DNA from: an uncultured bacterium
GTDB lineage: Bacteria > Bacillota > Clostridia > Lachnospirales > Lachnospiraceae
DNA: 46,529 nt
NCBI GenBank assembly: GCA_947381965.1
Contig: CANCXX010000036.1
Span: 1 to 46,529 of the forward strand
Direction: 5' to 3'
How positions within the stretch are numbered: position 1 is the stretch's first letter; each line of letters opens with the position of its first letter. The notes beneath the pieces were generated by a model. It made no database searches and was not told where the DNA came from. It saw nothing but the letters and a program-made list of their open reading frames with translations. The position numbers were made by a program, and so were the translations under genes. This document shows, piece by piece, positions 1 to 5,270 of the stretch.

Positions 1-51
1 AGCAACGGCCTTCTAAGCCGTGGGTCGGGGGTTCGAATCCCTTTGGGCACG
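1..51 (+). tRNA. tRNA-Arg (anticodon TCT), 5' end cut off by the window
   Basis: The anticodon arm ACGGC-CTTCTAA-GCCGT gives anticodon TCT, which reads AGA. A T-arm with loop TTCGAAT and the 3' acceptor strand TGGGCAC plus discriminator G follow. The 5' acceptor strand and D-arm lie left of the window. No CCA is encoded. It is the first of four tandem tRNA genes, which are host genes. Confidence 0.9.
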
Positions 52-80
52 TTTAAGGGTATGTTTACATATCTTTTTAT

Positions 81-155
81 GGTGGGTATGGCGCAGTTGG
101 TTAGCGCGCCAGATTGTGGCTCTGGAGGCCGAGGGTTCGAGTCCCTCTATCCACC
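81..155 (+). tRNA. tRNA-His (anticodon GTG)
   Basis: Full cloverleaf. Acceptor GTGGGTA (82-88) pairs with TATCCAC (148-154), with discriminator C155. The anticodon arm CCAGA-TTGTGGC-TCTGG gives GTG (His). G81 sits where the extra 5' G(-1) typical of tRNA-His would be. No encoded CCA. Confidence 0.93.
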
Positions 156-231
156 TGTTATCAAACTTGTCCTGGGGATTGGCTATTGTCTTATGGACAA
201 GCTGATGCTTTCGGCAGGCTTGGTGTTATGA

Positions 232-303
232 TGGGCTATCGCCAAGCGGTAAGGCACAGGACTTTGACTCCTGCATTCGCTGGTTCGAATCCAGCTAGCC
301 CAG
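232..303 (+). tRNA. tRNA-Gln (anticodon TTG)
   Basis: Acceptor TGGGCTA (232-238) pairs with TAGCCCA (296-302), discriminator G303. The anticodon arm CAGGA-CTTTGAC-TCCTG gives TTG (Gln, CAA). The T-loop TTCGAAT is present. Third gene of the host tRNA cluster. Confidence 0.93.
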
Positions 304-316
304 TTTCGTAATATAT

Positions 317-389
317 GGGCCACTAGCTCAGGTGGTAGAGCACTTGACTTTTAATCAAGTTGTCCCGGGTTCGAGTCCCGGGTGGCTCA
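317..389 (+). tRNA. tRNA-Lys (anticodon TTT); probable prophage integration site
   Basis: Acceptor GGGCCAC (317-323) pairs with GTGGCTC (382-388), discriminator A389. The anticodon arm CTTGA-CTTTTAA-TCAAG gives TTT (Lys). It is the last tRNA before the integrase, which starts its 3' end only 137 bp away. Tyrosine integrases commonly use tRNA 3' ends as attB, so the attL core probably lies in or just after the 3' half of this gene. That is inference: the matching attR is outside the window. Confidence 0.92.
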
Positions 390-400
390 GGAAAGAAAAA

Positions 401-445
401 GACCGGAAACCTCAGTAAAATCAAGGGTTTCCGGTCTTATTTTTA
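401..445 (+). terminator. rho-independent terminator of the tRNA cluster
   Basis: An 11-bp perfect stem, GACCGGAAACC (401-411) with GGTTTCCGGTC (426-436), has a 14-nt loop and is followed by TTATTTTTA. It ends the tRNA operon and also lies between tRNA-Lys and int, so it could lie inside or next to the attachment site. Confidence 0.85.
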
Positions 446-479
446 TATGTTGCCAAGAAGCATATAAAGTAAAATCAGT

Positions 480-515
480 AGTAGCAAACAAGTAGCATAC
501 AGCCCCAAAAGTAGC
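480..515. repeat. three AGTAGC repeats, candidate integrase arm-type sites
   Basis: AGTAGC occurs at 480-485, 491-496 and 510-515, in the same orientation, just beyond the integrase stop codon and between int and tRNA-Lys. Short direct repeats flanking the core are how many tyrosine integrases bind their att sites with the N-terminal arm-binding domain. The function is inferred from position and repetition only. Confidence 0.45.
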
Positions 516-525
516 GGAAAAGTGG

Positions 526-1632
526 TCAAAGATTTATAGCGTTATTCAACTTTTCCTGCACCTTTTCTTTTTCTTCATCCAGGTGCGCATAAACCCTCAT
601 TATCATAGTCACATCGCTGTGTCCCATCAGCTCCACGGCTTTTTTCTGGCTGATGCCGGAGTAGTAGAGCATGGTACAATAGTTATGCCGGAAGATATGG
701 GGAGTAAGGTCGGTAATATGCAGGTTCCCGATCAGGAGCTCCTTCTCTGTGCACACAGCTTCATTCATTTTCCTTATTATCCGTTCCCACATGCGCACCA
801 GCATTGATTGTGTAAGCAAATTGCCCCTTTTATCCGCAAACAGGTAAAATGTATCGCATTGCTTCAAATAGTCCCTTAAAATCGGTTTTACGGCGTTTGG
901 GATGGGCAGGTTCCGCACTCCTGATTTAGACTTCGTATCTTTAAGTACGGGATCATTTTTGTCAAAGGCAACGGATTTGTTTACCATAAGAGTGTCGCTT
1001 TTCAGGTCAATATCTGTTTTGGACAATGCTAGGGCTTCGCCGCGGCGCAGTCCGAAATAAAATAATATGTATACGAACATCTTTTCCTTAACAGAAAAAT
1101 CAGCTTTTTTTATGGCTTCCTTTTCTTCGTCTGTAAGCTGGCGTTTTTCTTTTGGCTCATTTTTAGGCATGGTCAATTTCTTGCAGACATTTTCATTGAT
1201 CAGCTTATCCTCAACAGCCGACTCCAAAATCTGTGTAAGCGTCATGCGGATGATCTGGCATGTGCGGGGATGCTCCCAGCGGTCGTTTATCATTTTCTGC
1301 ACATCAGACTTTCTTAATTTGCTGATGGGTATATGCCCTATGCCGGGGATAATATGTTTGTTTACGGCATTTTCATACATGGCTTTTGTGTTGATTTCCG
1401 ATTTGGCTTTATTCACTGAAAGCCAGTCTTTTGCATAGTCCTTAAGAAGCATGCTGCTTTCTTTGAGAATTTTTCCGGACTGTGCATCTACTTGGGTTTG
1501 GATTACTTTCCTTTTTAGCTCAGCTTCGCTTTTGGCAGACAGGAAAACTTTAATTACTTTCCCGTTTGCATCGTGTCCTAAAGTCACAGATGTTGCGTAC
1601 CGGCCGTCTTTCCGTTTTTTGTATTTGCCCAT
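526..1632 (-). CDS. int: phage tyrosine integrase
   Basis: A 368-aa tyrosine recombinase, expected to integrate the prophage by recombining attP with a host site. The N-terminal arm-binding region is about residues 1-55, the core-binding (SAM-like) domain about 62-155 and the catalytic domain about 165-360. Catalytic residues read as R196 (FGLRRGEAL), K234/K236, H312-x-x-R315, H338 (GHSD) and Y348 (RVYAH), so the active site looks complete. The ATG follows AAGGAGG at good spacing. The gene points toward tRNA-Lys, the usual arrangement next to attL. A structured leader lies upstream (see 1634-1745). Confidence 0.95.
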   Translation of the reverse strand: MGKYKKRKDGRYATSVTLGHDANGKVIKVFLSAKSEAELKRKVIQTQVDAQSGKILKESSMLLKDYAKDWLSVNKAKSEINTKAMYENAVNKHIIPGIGHIPISKLRKSDVQKMINDRWEHPRTCQIIRMTLTQILESAVEDKLINENVCKKLTMPKNEPKEKRQLTDEEKEAIKKADFSVKEKMFVYILFYFGLRRGEALALSKTDIDLKSDTLMVNKSVAFDKNDPVLKDTKSKSGVRNLPIPNAVKPILRDYLKQCDTFYLFADKRGNLLTQSMLVRMWERIIRKMNEAVCTEKELLIGNLHITDLTPHIFRHNYCTMLYYSGISQKKAVELMGHSDVTMIMRVYAHLDEEKEKVQEKLNNAINL

Positions 1633-1633
1633 A

Positions 1634-1745
1634 GTATCATCCTCCTTAAAAAAGTGTATAAAAATAACAGCCAGCGCATTTAACGCTTGCAGGCTGTTTC
1701 CGAAGATGATACAATATTTCTGTCGTGATGTGGTATCATCTTCGG
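1634..1745 (-). promoter_or_regulatory. 13-bp inverted repeat in the int leader, with a third copy of its core at the int start
   Basis: CCGAAGATGATAC (1700-1712) and GTATCATCTTCGG (1733-1745) form a perfect 13-bp inverted repeat around 20 nt. The core GTATCATC recurs at 1634-1641, so the minus-strand mRNA has GATGATAC directly between its Shine-Dalgarno sequence and the int start codon. It could be a protein operator or a switch in which one hairpin arm masks the start region. Confidence 0.5.
1667..1698 (-). terminator. possible attenuator/terminator in the int leader
   Basis: On the minus strand AACAGCC (from 1698) pairs with GGCTGTT (ending 1667), with a nested AGCG/CGCT stem, and is followed by ATTTTTAT. 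This has the form of an intrinsic terminator lying just upstream of the int ribosome binding site, so int transcription from farther upstream could be attenuated here. Confidence 0.45.
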
Positions 1746-1752
1746 ATGTATC

Positions 1753-1789
1753 AAAAGCCGTTCAGTGTTGGGAGCACTGGGCGGTTTTT
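1753..1789. terminator. bidirectional rho-independent terminator
   Basis: CCGTTCAGTG (1758-1767) pairs with CACTGGGCGG (1775-1784) through 10 bp including two G-T pairs. It is preceded by AAAAG and followed by TTTTT, so it could stop transcription in both directions between int and the toxin locus. Confidence 0.65.
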
Positions 1790-1835
1790 CAATTTAATGG
1801 ATTTTTATTTTCCGGTTCCTGTTTCTGACAGGATG

Positions 1836-1844
1836 TGCTATAAT
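1836..1844 (+). promoter_or_regulatory. toxin mRNA promoter (extended -10)
   Basis: TGCTATAAT is a perfect extended -10 element. The -35 region (TTCCTG, 17 bp upstream) is weak, as is usual with extended -10 promoters. The predicted start is near 1851, giving a toxin mRNA of about 210 nt that ends at the shared terminator (2025-2059). Confidence 0.7.
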
Positions 1845-1890
1845 TTTTATGTTACCGCCCCTAGACTGGTACAGAAAGGGGGTGTTTCAT

Positions 1891-1977
1891 ATGGAGCATA
1901 TTCTATCTTTTTTAGTCGCTGTTATGTCTGGCGTGGTTTGCCACTACGTCATAAAATGGTTAGACAGTGATGATTAA
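1891..1977 (+). CDS. small membrane peptide, candidate type I toxin (Fst/PepA1-like form)
   Basis: A 28-aa peptide: a short N-terminus, one hydrophobic helix at about residues 4-21 (ILSFLVAVMSGVVCHYVI), then K-W-L-D and an acidic tail. This plan, a single membrane helix followed by W-L and charged residues, is that of the Fst/PepA1 type I toxins that damage the cell membrane. The ribosome binding site AGAAAGGGGGTG (1873-1884) nearly matches the full anti-SD. Its G-run can pair with CCCCT at 1858-1862, which may delay translation as in par-type loci. The start codon lies inside a 29-nt repeat shared with the antisense RNA. The toxin role is inferred from architecture, not shown. Confidence 0.75.
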   Translation: MEHILSFLVAVMSGVVCHYVIKWLDSDD

Positions 1978-2019
1978 GTCGGTAACTAGCCTATGGAATA
2001 AGCCACCATGCCAAAACGG

Positions 2020-2099
2020 AATAGAAAACCCCGGAAGTCTTGCACACCTCCGGGGTTTTTGCTGTCGTTTCACATGGAAACTATTCTATCTTTTTGCCT
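2020..2099 (-). ncRNA. antisense antitoxin RNA of the type I toxin-antitoxin locus
   Basis: A minus-strand RNA of about 80 nt is predicted from a strong promoter (2106-2134) to the shared terminator at 2025-2059. Its 5' part contains the complement of the direct repeat at 2067-2095, so it can pair with the toxin start region. Its 3' part is the complement of the toxin mRNA terminator hairpin. The layout matches RNA II of par_AD1-type systems. The ends are predicted. Confidence 0.75.
2025..2059. terminator. shared bidirectional terminator of toxin mRNA and antisense RNA
   Basis: AAAACCCCGGA (2025-2035) pairs perfectly with TCCGGGGTTTT (2049-2059) around a 13-nt loop. A T-tract follows on both strands (TTTTT on plus, TTTTCT on minus). 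It can end both convergent transcripts, and each transcript then carries the complementary hairpin. Confidence 0.85.
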
Positions 2100-2105
2100 A
2101 CTGGC

Positions 2106-2134
2106 ATTATAGCATATGCAAATCTGGTTTGCAA
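2106..2134 (-). promoter_or_regulatory. strong promoter of the antisense antitoxin RNA
   Basis: On the minus strand TTGCAA (2134-2129) and TATAAT (2111-2106) are separated by exactly 17 bp, and TGC before the -10 makes an extended -10. It looks stronger than the toxin promoter, as expected for an unstable antitoxin RNA that must be in excess. Confidence 0.8.
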
Positions 2135-2213
2135 TATCCCCGGAAAGTTTAATATTATGTTGTACGTGGATAATTTTTATGTAAATATTCGCGGTCTTTG
2201 CTTGAAAGAACTT

Positions 2214-2357
2214 TTATCTCCAGTTGTGTTTTCTTTCTTCTGTTATCAGAAATTGTAAAAATTCTTTTATCTCTTGCTCTGACCAATTAGCAACTGTTTC
2301 GGCTAATTCATTTTTGCTCGCATCAAGCATATATGTGTATTTATTAGTTGGTTCCAT
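2214..2357 (-). CDS. small hypothetical protein, 47 aa
   Basis: An open frame of 47 codons from ATG (2357) to TAA (2214). The product is polar, helical-looking and charged at the C-terminus (ITEERKHNWR), with no membrane segment and no recognised motif. The ribosome binding site is poor (AGAAAAGAAA). The frame reads like real protein rather than random AT-rich sequence. It lies downstream of the repressor operon in the same direction, so it may be the last gene expressed in the lysogen. Function unknown. Confidence 0.45.
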   Translation of the reverse strand: MEPTNKYTYMLDASKNELAETVANWSEQEIKEFLQFLITEERKHNWR

Positions 2358-2550
2358 GGTATTTTCTTTTCTTCGTCTATTATGTTAATTTCCATTTATA
2401 TCTTACATATTAAGCAAATGATTTATAGAAACCTCTTTCATAAAATTTTTATAAAAATGCTATAGTAGTAACCATTCTTTAATTTTATGAGACTTTTTCT
2501 ATATAGTGAAAGGTTTGTGTTGCTTAATAGATTAGCGGGTTTTATCACAT
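2358..2550. repeat. AT-rich intergenic region with an interrupted inverted repeat
   Basis: No gene is seen. ATTAAGCAA (from 2409) and TTGCTTAAT (ending 2527) bracket the region. Inside are further matching inverted blocks (TATAGAAA and TCATAAAATT with their complements), so a single strand could fold into a long imperfect hairpin. It follows the stop of the WD40-like gene on the minus strand and may be its 3' end or a relic element. No clear T-tract was seen. Confidence 0.35.
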
Positions 2551-3564
2551 TTAATTTTTAGTAGTACCTGATAACTCTTTTTCGAGTTTTGATACTAAGC
2601 GTTTGACGCCAACACTAGGATTTAACTCAAGAGCTTTTTTAAAATATAATAGGGCTTTATCTTTTTCACCATAATCTAAAACAAATTCTCCAAGGTAACG
2701 ATATAACCAACTTTGATAGTCTTTAAATGTAGGAGAATCAATGTAACTTAAAAATATGCTAGAATATTTTGTATAATCTTCTTTTGTTATGGGACGTGTA
2801 AGGGAATTAACTTCTTTAAGCAGCAAAAAATACTTATCAGCTACGGATTTATTTTGTGTTTCGTTTTTCACTAATTGTTCCTGAAATAAATCATTTTCAA
2901 GTAGTAACCCTGAAAACGTAAAATGGTAAATGGGAGCATCAGGATGTTGGGTGTAATGTAATCCTATGGTTTTTTGAGCTTCATTAATATATATTTCATG
3001 TGGAGAAATATTTTTAATATCTTCAGGGAAAAAGATATTGGAGGAATTGTTTAACAAATCCCAAACTATTACTTGCGTACTTGATGTAACAAAAAAATAT
3101 CTGCCAGAATCTGAAAAAATAGTTTTTCTATAACCATCTTTGCAATAATGAATATGTATTTTTTCATCCCCCATAGGATTAAATAAAAATAGATCAAGCT
3201 CCCTATGAGGACTATCAGAGTAATAACTATCAATTGCAAGTGAAAAAGAACCATCAAGGGAAATGCAGGAATCAAATATAGATTTTGATTGATTGCTTTC
3301 CAGTATAAATTTTTTTGTTAATAAATTGCCTGTATTTTCATTTAAAATGAAAACATTTAAACAATCGGATGAACATGAGCTATATAATTTTATTTTACTA
3401 TCTTGAGATTCATTAAATTTAAAAACACATGAATTCTTTAAAATTGTATAATCATTATTAGGGGTAGATGTTTCTATAGGATTATGTGTACTTTCTTCAT
3501 TTGTAGTTTTTGATAAATTTTTATTTATAATTTGTTTAATGATGTTGTCTACATTAATTTTCAT
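2551..3564 (-). CDS. WD40-like beta-propeller plus TPR protein, prophage accessory gene
   Basis: A 337-aa protein with no signal peptide. Residues about 40-225 look like beta-propeller blades, with a WD-type unit at 151-171 (SDSGRYFFVT then QVIVWDLL). A clear tetratricopeptide repeat is at 287-316 (YRYLGEFVLDYGEKDKALLY then FKKALELNP). Both are protein-binding folds; no catalytic motif is seen. It starts 27 bp after the repressor stop on the same strand, so it is probably made in the lysogen. It is markedly more AT-rich than the rest of the phage, a sign of separate acquisition. A defence or superinfection-exclusion role is possible but unproven. Confidence 0.6.
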   Translation of the reverse strand: MKINVDNIIKQIINKNLSKTTNEESTHNPIETSTPNNDYTILKNSCVFKFNESQDSKIKLYSSCSSDCLNVFILNENTGNLLTKKFILESNQSKSIFDSCISLDGSFSLAIDSYYSDSPHRELDLFLFNPMGDEKIHIHYCKDGYRKTIFSDSGRYFFVTSSTQVIVWDLLNNSSNIFFPEDIKNISPHEIYINEAQKTIGLHYTQHPDAPIYHFTFSGLLLENDLFQEQLVKNETQNKSVADKYFLLLKEVNSLTRPITKEDYTKYSSIFLSYIDSPTFKDYQSWLYRYLGEFVLDYGEKDKALLYFKKALELNPSVGVKRLVSKLEKELSGTTKN

Positions 3565-3591
3565 AACTTCCTCTCATAAATTTGTATGTAT

Positions 3592-4218
3592 TTAAAATTT
3601 TGCTCTTAGTTCAACAACCCTACCAATAATTCTCACTGGTTTTTCTTCGATATCTTTATTACTGTAGAACATAGGTTCGTAAGAGGGGTTATTTGAGATA
3701 AGCTCTATTCCATCACGGTATTTTCGGAGCCGCTTGCATGTAGCATCTGTTCCATTAACAGTAGCAATAATAATTTGACCACTTTCTGCATCTTCTTGTT
3801 TCCGTACTATTACAACATCACCATCAGATATTTTGGGTTCCATACTATCACCACGTATTTTCAAACCGAAGAAATCTCCAGTTTTCGCCATTTCTTCGGT
3901 AATTTCTTCTGTGTCAATAATGTTTTCTATGGCTTCAATAGGAATGCCAGCAGCAACACGTCCGACAACATTGATGGTAACGCCCTTTTTGATTCTTTCT
4001 TTCTTTTCTTCAACTAAATCAGATTTTTCTATTCCGAAATAGTTTGCCATTAGCTCAATTTTATCTATCCGTGGATAGGTATTTCCTTTCACCCAATCTG
4101 TAAAAGTAGTATATTTAACACCTAATGCTTCGCACATATCTTGTCTTGTTTTTTCATATTTGTCCATATAATATTGTATATTTGTTGACATTATCTCTTT
4201 GTTTCCTAAGTCGTTCAC
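3592..4218 (-). CDS. CI/LexA-like prophage repressor (XRE HTH + S24 peptidase)
   Basis: A 208-aa repressor that should bind the operators at 4243-4318 and keep lytic genes off. An N-terminal XRE helix-turn-helix is at about residues 12-65 (CEALGVKYTTFTDWVKG). The C-terminal S24/LexA-type self-cleavage domain has Ala90-Gly91 as the likely cleavage bond, Ser125 in GDSMEP and Lys162 in TCKRLRK as the catalytic pair. RecA-stimulated autocleavage, hence SOS induction, is therefore likely. The start is GTG, chosen because GGAGGTGA lies 7-8 nt upstream; the internal ATG (residue 10) has no good ribosome binding site. Confidence 0.92.
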   Translation of the reverse strand: MNDLGNKEIMSTNIQYYMDKYEKTRQDMCEALGVKYTTFTDWVKGNTYPRIDKIELMANYFGIEKSDLVEEKKERIKKGVTINVVGRVAAGIPIEAIENIIDTEEITEEMAKTGDFFGLKIRGDSMEPKISDGDVVIVRKQEDAESGQIIIATVNGTDATCKRLRKYRDGIELISNNPSYEPMFYSNKDIEEKPVRIIGRVVELRAKF

Positions 4219-4238
4219 ATTCTCACCTCCGTACTCAT

Positions 4239-4267
4239 AGTATAGGGTTAATCCGTAAAAAAAGCAA
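4239..4267 (-). promoter_or_regulatory. repressor (leftward) promoter
   Basis: On the minus strand TTGCTT (4267-4262) and TATACT (4244-4239) are 17 bp apart. Operator A (4243-4257) overlaps the -10 and spacer, so the repressor or the Cro-like protein should shut this promoter off when bound there. Confidence 0.65.
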
Positions 4268-4318
4268 GAAGAATTTAAAAAAATACGTTAAAACCGTTGA
4301 CATTACGGTTAAATCGTA
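4243..4318. promoter_or_regulatory. three lysis/lysogeny operators
   Basis: Three 15-bp sites fit the palindromic consensus TACGNTTNAANCGTA: A at 4243-4257 (TAGGGTTAATCCGTA), B at 4284-4298 (TACGTTAAAACCGTT) and C at 4304-4318 (TACGGTTAAATCGTA). C is closest to consensus. A overlaps the repressor promoter; B overlaps the -35 and C fills the spacer of the rightward promoter. The count and placement resemble lambda-type OL/OR control. Binding is inferred. Confidence 0.75.
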
Positions 4319-4325
4319 GTATAGT
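4297..4325 (+). promoter_or_regulatory. rightward early (PR-like) promoter
   Basis: A consensus TTGACA (4297-4302) and TATAGT (4320-4325) are 17 bp apart. Operator C lies wholly in the spacer and operator B overlaps the -35, so repressor binding would block it. It drives the Cro-like gene and probably the early operon. Confidence 0.85.
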
Positions 4326-4355
4326 GACGTCAAAAGAGAAAGGAGGAATTAAATT

Positions 4356-4592
4356 TTGCAGGAATTAAAGACAAGATTTACTTTAAGAACAGCAAGAGAA
4401 ATGCGCAAATTAACGCAAGAGGAAGCTGCAAAAAGAATAGGTGTAAGTACTGATACTCTTGGAAATTATGAAAGAGGAAAAAGCTATCCAGATATCCCGG
4501 TTTTGCGAAAAATAGAAGATGCTTACGGTGTTCCGTATGAGCGGCTTATTTTTTTACCATTAGATTACGACAAAACCGTAAACATTATATAG
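4356..4592 (+). CDS. Cro-like XRE family regulator
   Basis: A 78-aa single-domain XRE protein with the helix-turn-helix at about residues 12-45 (RKLTQEEAAKRIGVSTDTLG, then NYERGKSYP). It is the first gene rightward of the divergent control region, so it probably competes with the S24 repressor for the three operators to favour lytic growth. The start is TTG, supported by AAAGGAGG (4339-4346) 9 nt upstream and by the match to the domain start; no ATG is available. Confidence 0.85.
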   Translation: MQELKTRFTLRTAREMRKLTQEEAAKRIGVSTDTLGNYERGKSYPDIPVLRKIEDAYGVPYERLIFLPLDYDKTVNII

Positions 4593-4709
4593 CAAGGAGG
4601 CGAGAAAGCAAAGAAGGAAAATCGTTAAGTTACTTAGAAAAATGCGGTGTTGAGAAAGTGGGTTGACGAATTGGAGAAAGGGAAGTGGTATGAGGGGAGG
4701 TGAAAAAAG

Positions 4710-4889
4710 ATGTGGGTATCAAAAAAGAGAATGGAGGATATTGAAAAAAGGCTTACCAATATTGAAGCACAAATCAATAAATGGCAAGCCCATAGCCAAA
4801 AGGAATCTGAACAAATACTGCAAGATGTTATTGCACGTTTTCAGAGTCCGAATGGAGCCATTCGTGGTAACGCTCCAAAATCCTCATAG
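4710..4889 (+). CDS. small coiled-coil-like early protein, 59 aa
   Basis: A frame of 59 codons with a strong ribosome binding site (GGAGGTGA, 6-7 nt before ATG). The product is highly charged and predicted helical (RMEDIEKRLTNIEAQINKW), with heptad-like I/L spacing that suggests a short coiled coil. No family recognised. Its last 62 nt overlap the convergent minus-strand gene at 4828-5022. Confidence 0.6.
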   Translation: MWVSKKRMEDIEKRLTNIEAQINKWQAHSQKESEQILQDVIARFQSPNGAIRGNAPKSS

Positions 4890-5022
4890 TAACGGCAAAG
4901 TTTCCGCCCAGAAGAATGTTTTCAGGTGCAGCGGCATTATGAAGGACATAGGAAGTTTCAGAAGTAAGGGTATCAATAAAGTTCTGATCTAAAGAATCAC
5001 AAAACTCTTGGAAACTTTTCAT
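4828..5022 (-). CDS. 64-aa minus-strand protein with its own promoter
   Basis: A 64-aa soluble, acidic protein with an EFCDSLDQNFIDTL helix and an ERYHEWLHSD end; family unknown. AAAGGAGA lies 8 nt before the ATG, and a good minus-strand promoter (5073-5101) lies 50 bp upstream. It therefore looks like an independent gene read against the early operon and possibly expressed in the lysogen. Its 3' end overlaps the plus-strand gene at 4710-4889 by 62 nt, so the two messages are complementary there. Confidence 0.6.
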   Translation of the reverse strand: MKSFQEFCDSLDQNFIDTLTSETSYVLHNAAAPENILLGGNFAVTMRILERYHEWLHSDSENVQ

Positions 5023-5072
5023 AGATAATCTCCTTTCTTATGTACTTGGCTACGGCAATAGCCTGTAAGGAT

Positions 5073-5101
5073 AGTATAGGAGATATGGAAAGGAAATTCA
5101 A
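5073..5101 (-). promoter_or_regulatory. promoter of the 64-aa minus-strand gene
   Basis: On the minus strand TTGAAT (5101-5096) and TATACT (5078-5073) are separated by 17 bp. The predicted start near 5066 leaves a leader of about 43 nt before the ATG at 5022. None of the three phage operators lies here. Confidence 0.65.
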
Positions 5102-5114
5102 GAAAGGAGGAAGA

Positions 5115-5270
5115 ATGAATCCGGTTTTTGCCATTTTGGTAGTTTTGGCAGTAATACTGTTATGGTTTTTGTTATCTCCCGCATTTATCCCACTTGGAAA
5201 GATCATTTACAGGGTATGGAGAGATGCGGTTGATGAAATAAAAAAAGATGAAAAGGAGAAAGAAGAATGA
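5115..5270 (+). CDS. small single-pass membrane protein
   Basis: A 51-aa protein with one long hydrophobic segment at residues 3-22 (PVFAILVVLAVILLWFLL), then a basic and later acidic Lys/Glu-rich tail. The start is the ATG at 5115, after AGAAAGGAGG; a longer in-frame start at 5040 has no ribosome binding site. It overlaps the SPFH gene by 4 nt (ATGA), so the two are probably co-translated and may act together at the membrane. Confidence 0.7.
   Translation: MNPVFAILVVLAVILLWFLLSPAFIPLGKIIYRVWRDAVDEIKKDEKEKEE

Larger units (their letters stand above)
1884..2095. repeat. 29-nt direct repeat pair linking toxin mRNA and antisense RNA
   Basis: Positions 1884-1912 and 2067-2095 match at 25 of 29 bases; the differences are at repeat positions 7 and 13-15. 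The first copy spans the toxin start codon and the second lies at the 5' end of the convergent antisense RNA. The antisense RNA can therefore pair with the toxin translation start although the two are transcribed from different DNA. In par_AD1 such repeats serve exactly this purpose. Confidence 0.85.

Noticed and set aside
4663-4992. Plus-strand 109-aa open frame
   Set aside because: It is out of frame with the well-supported 59-aa gene at 4710 and lies over the minus-strand gene at 4828-5022; it has no ribosome binding site at its start and low-complexity, implausible protein.
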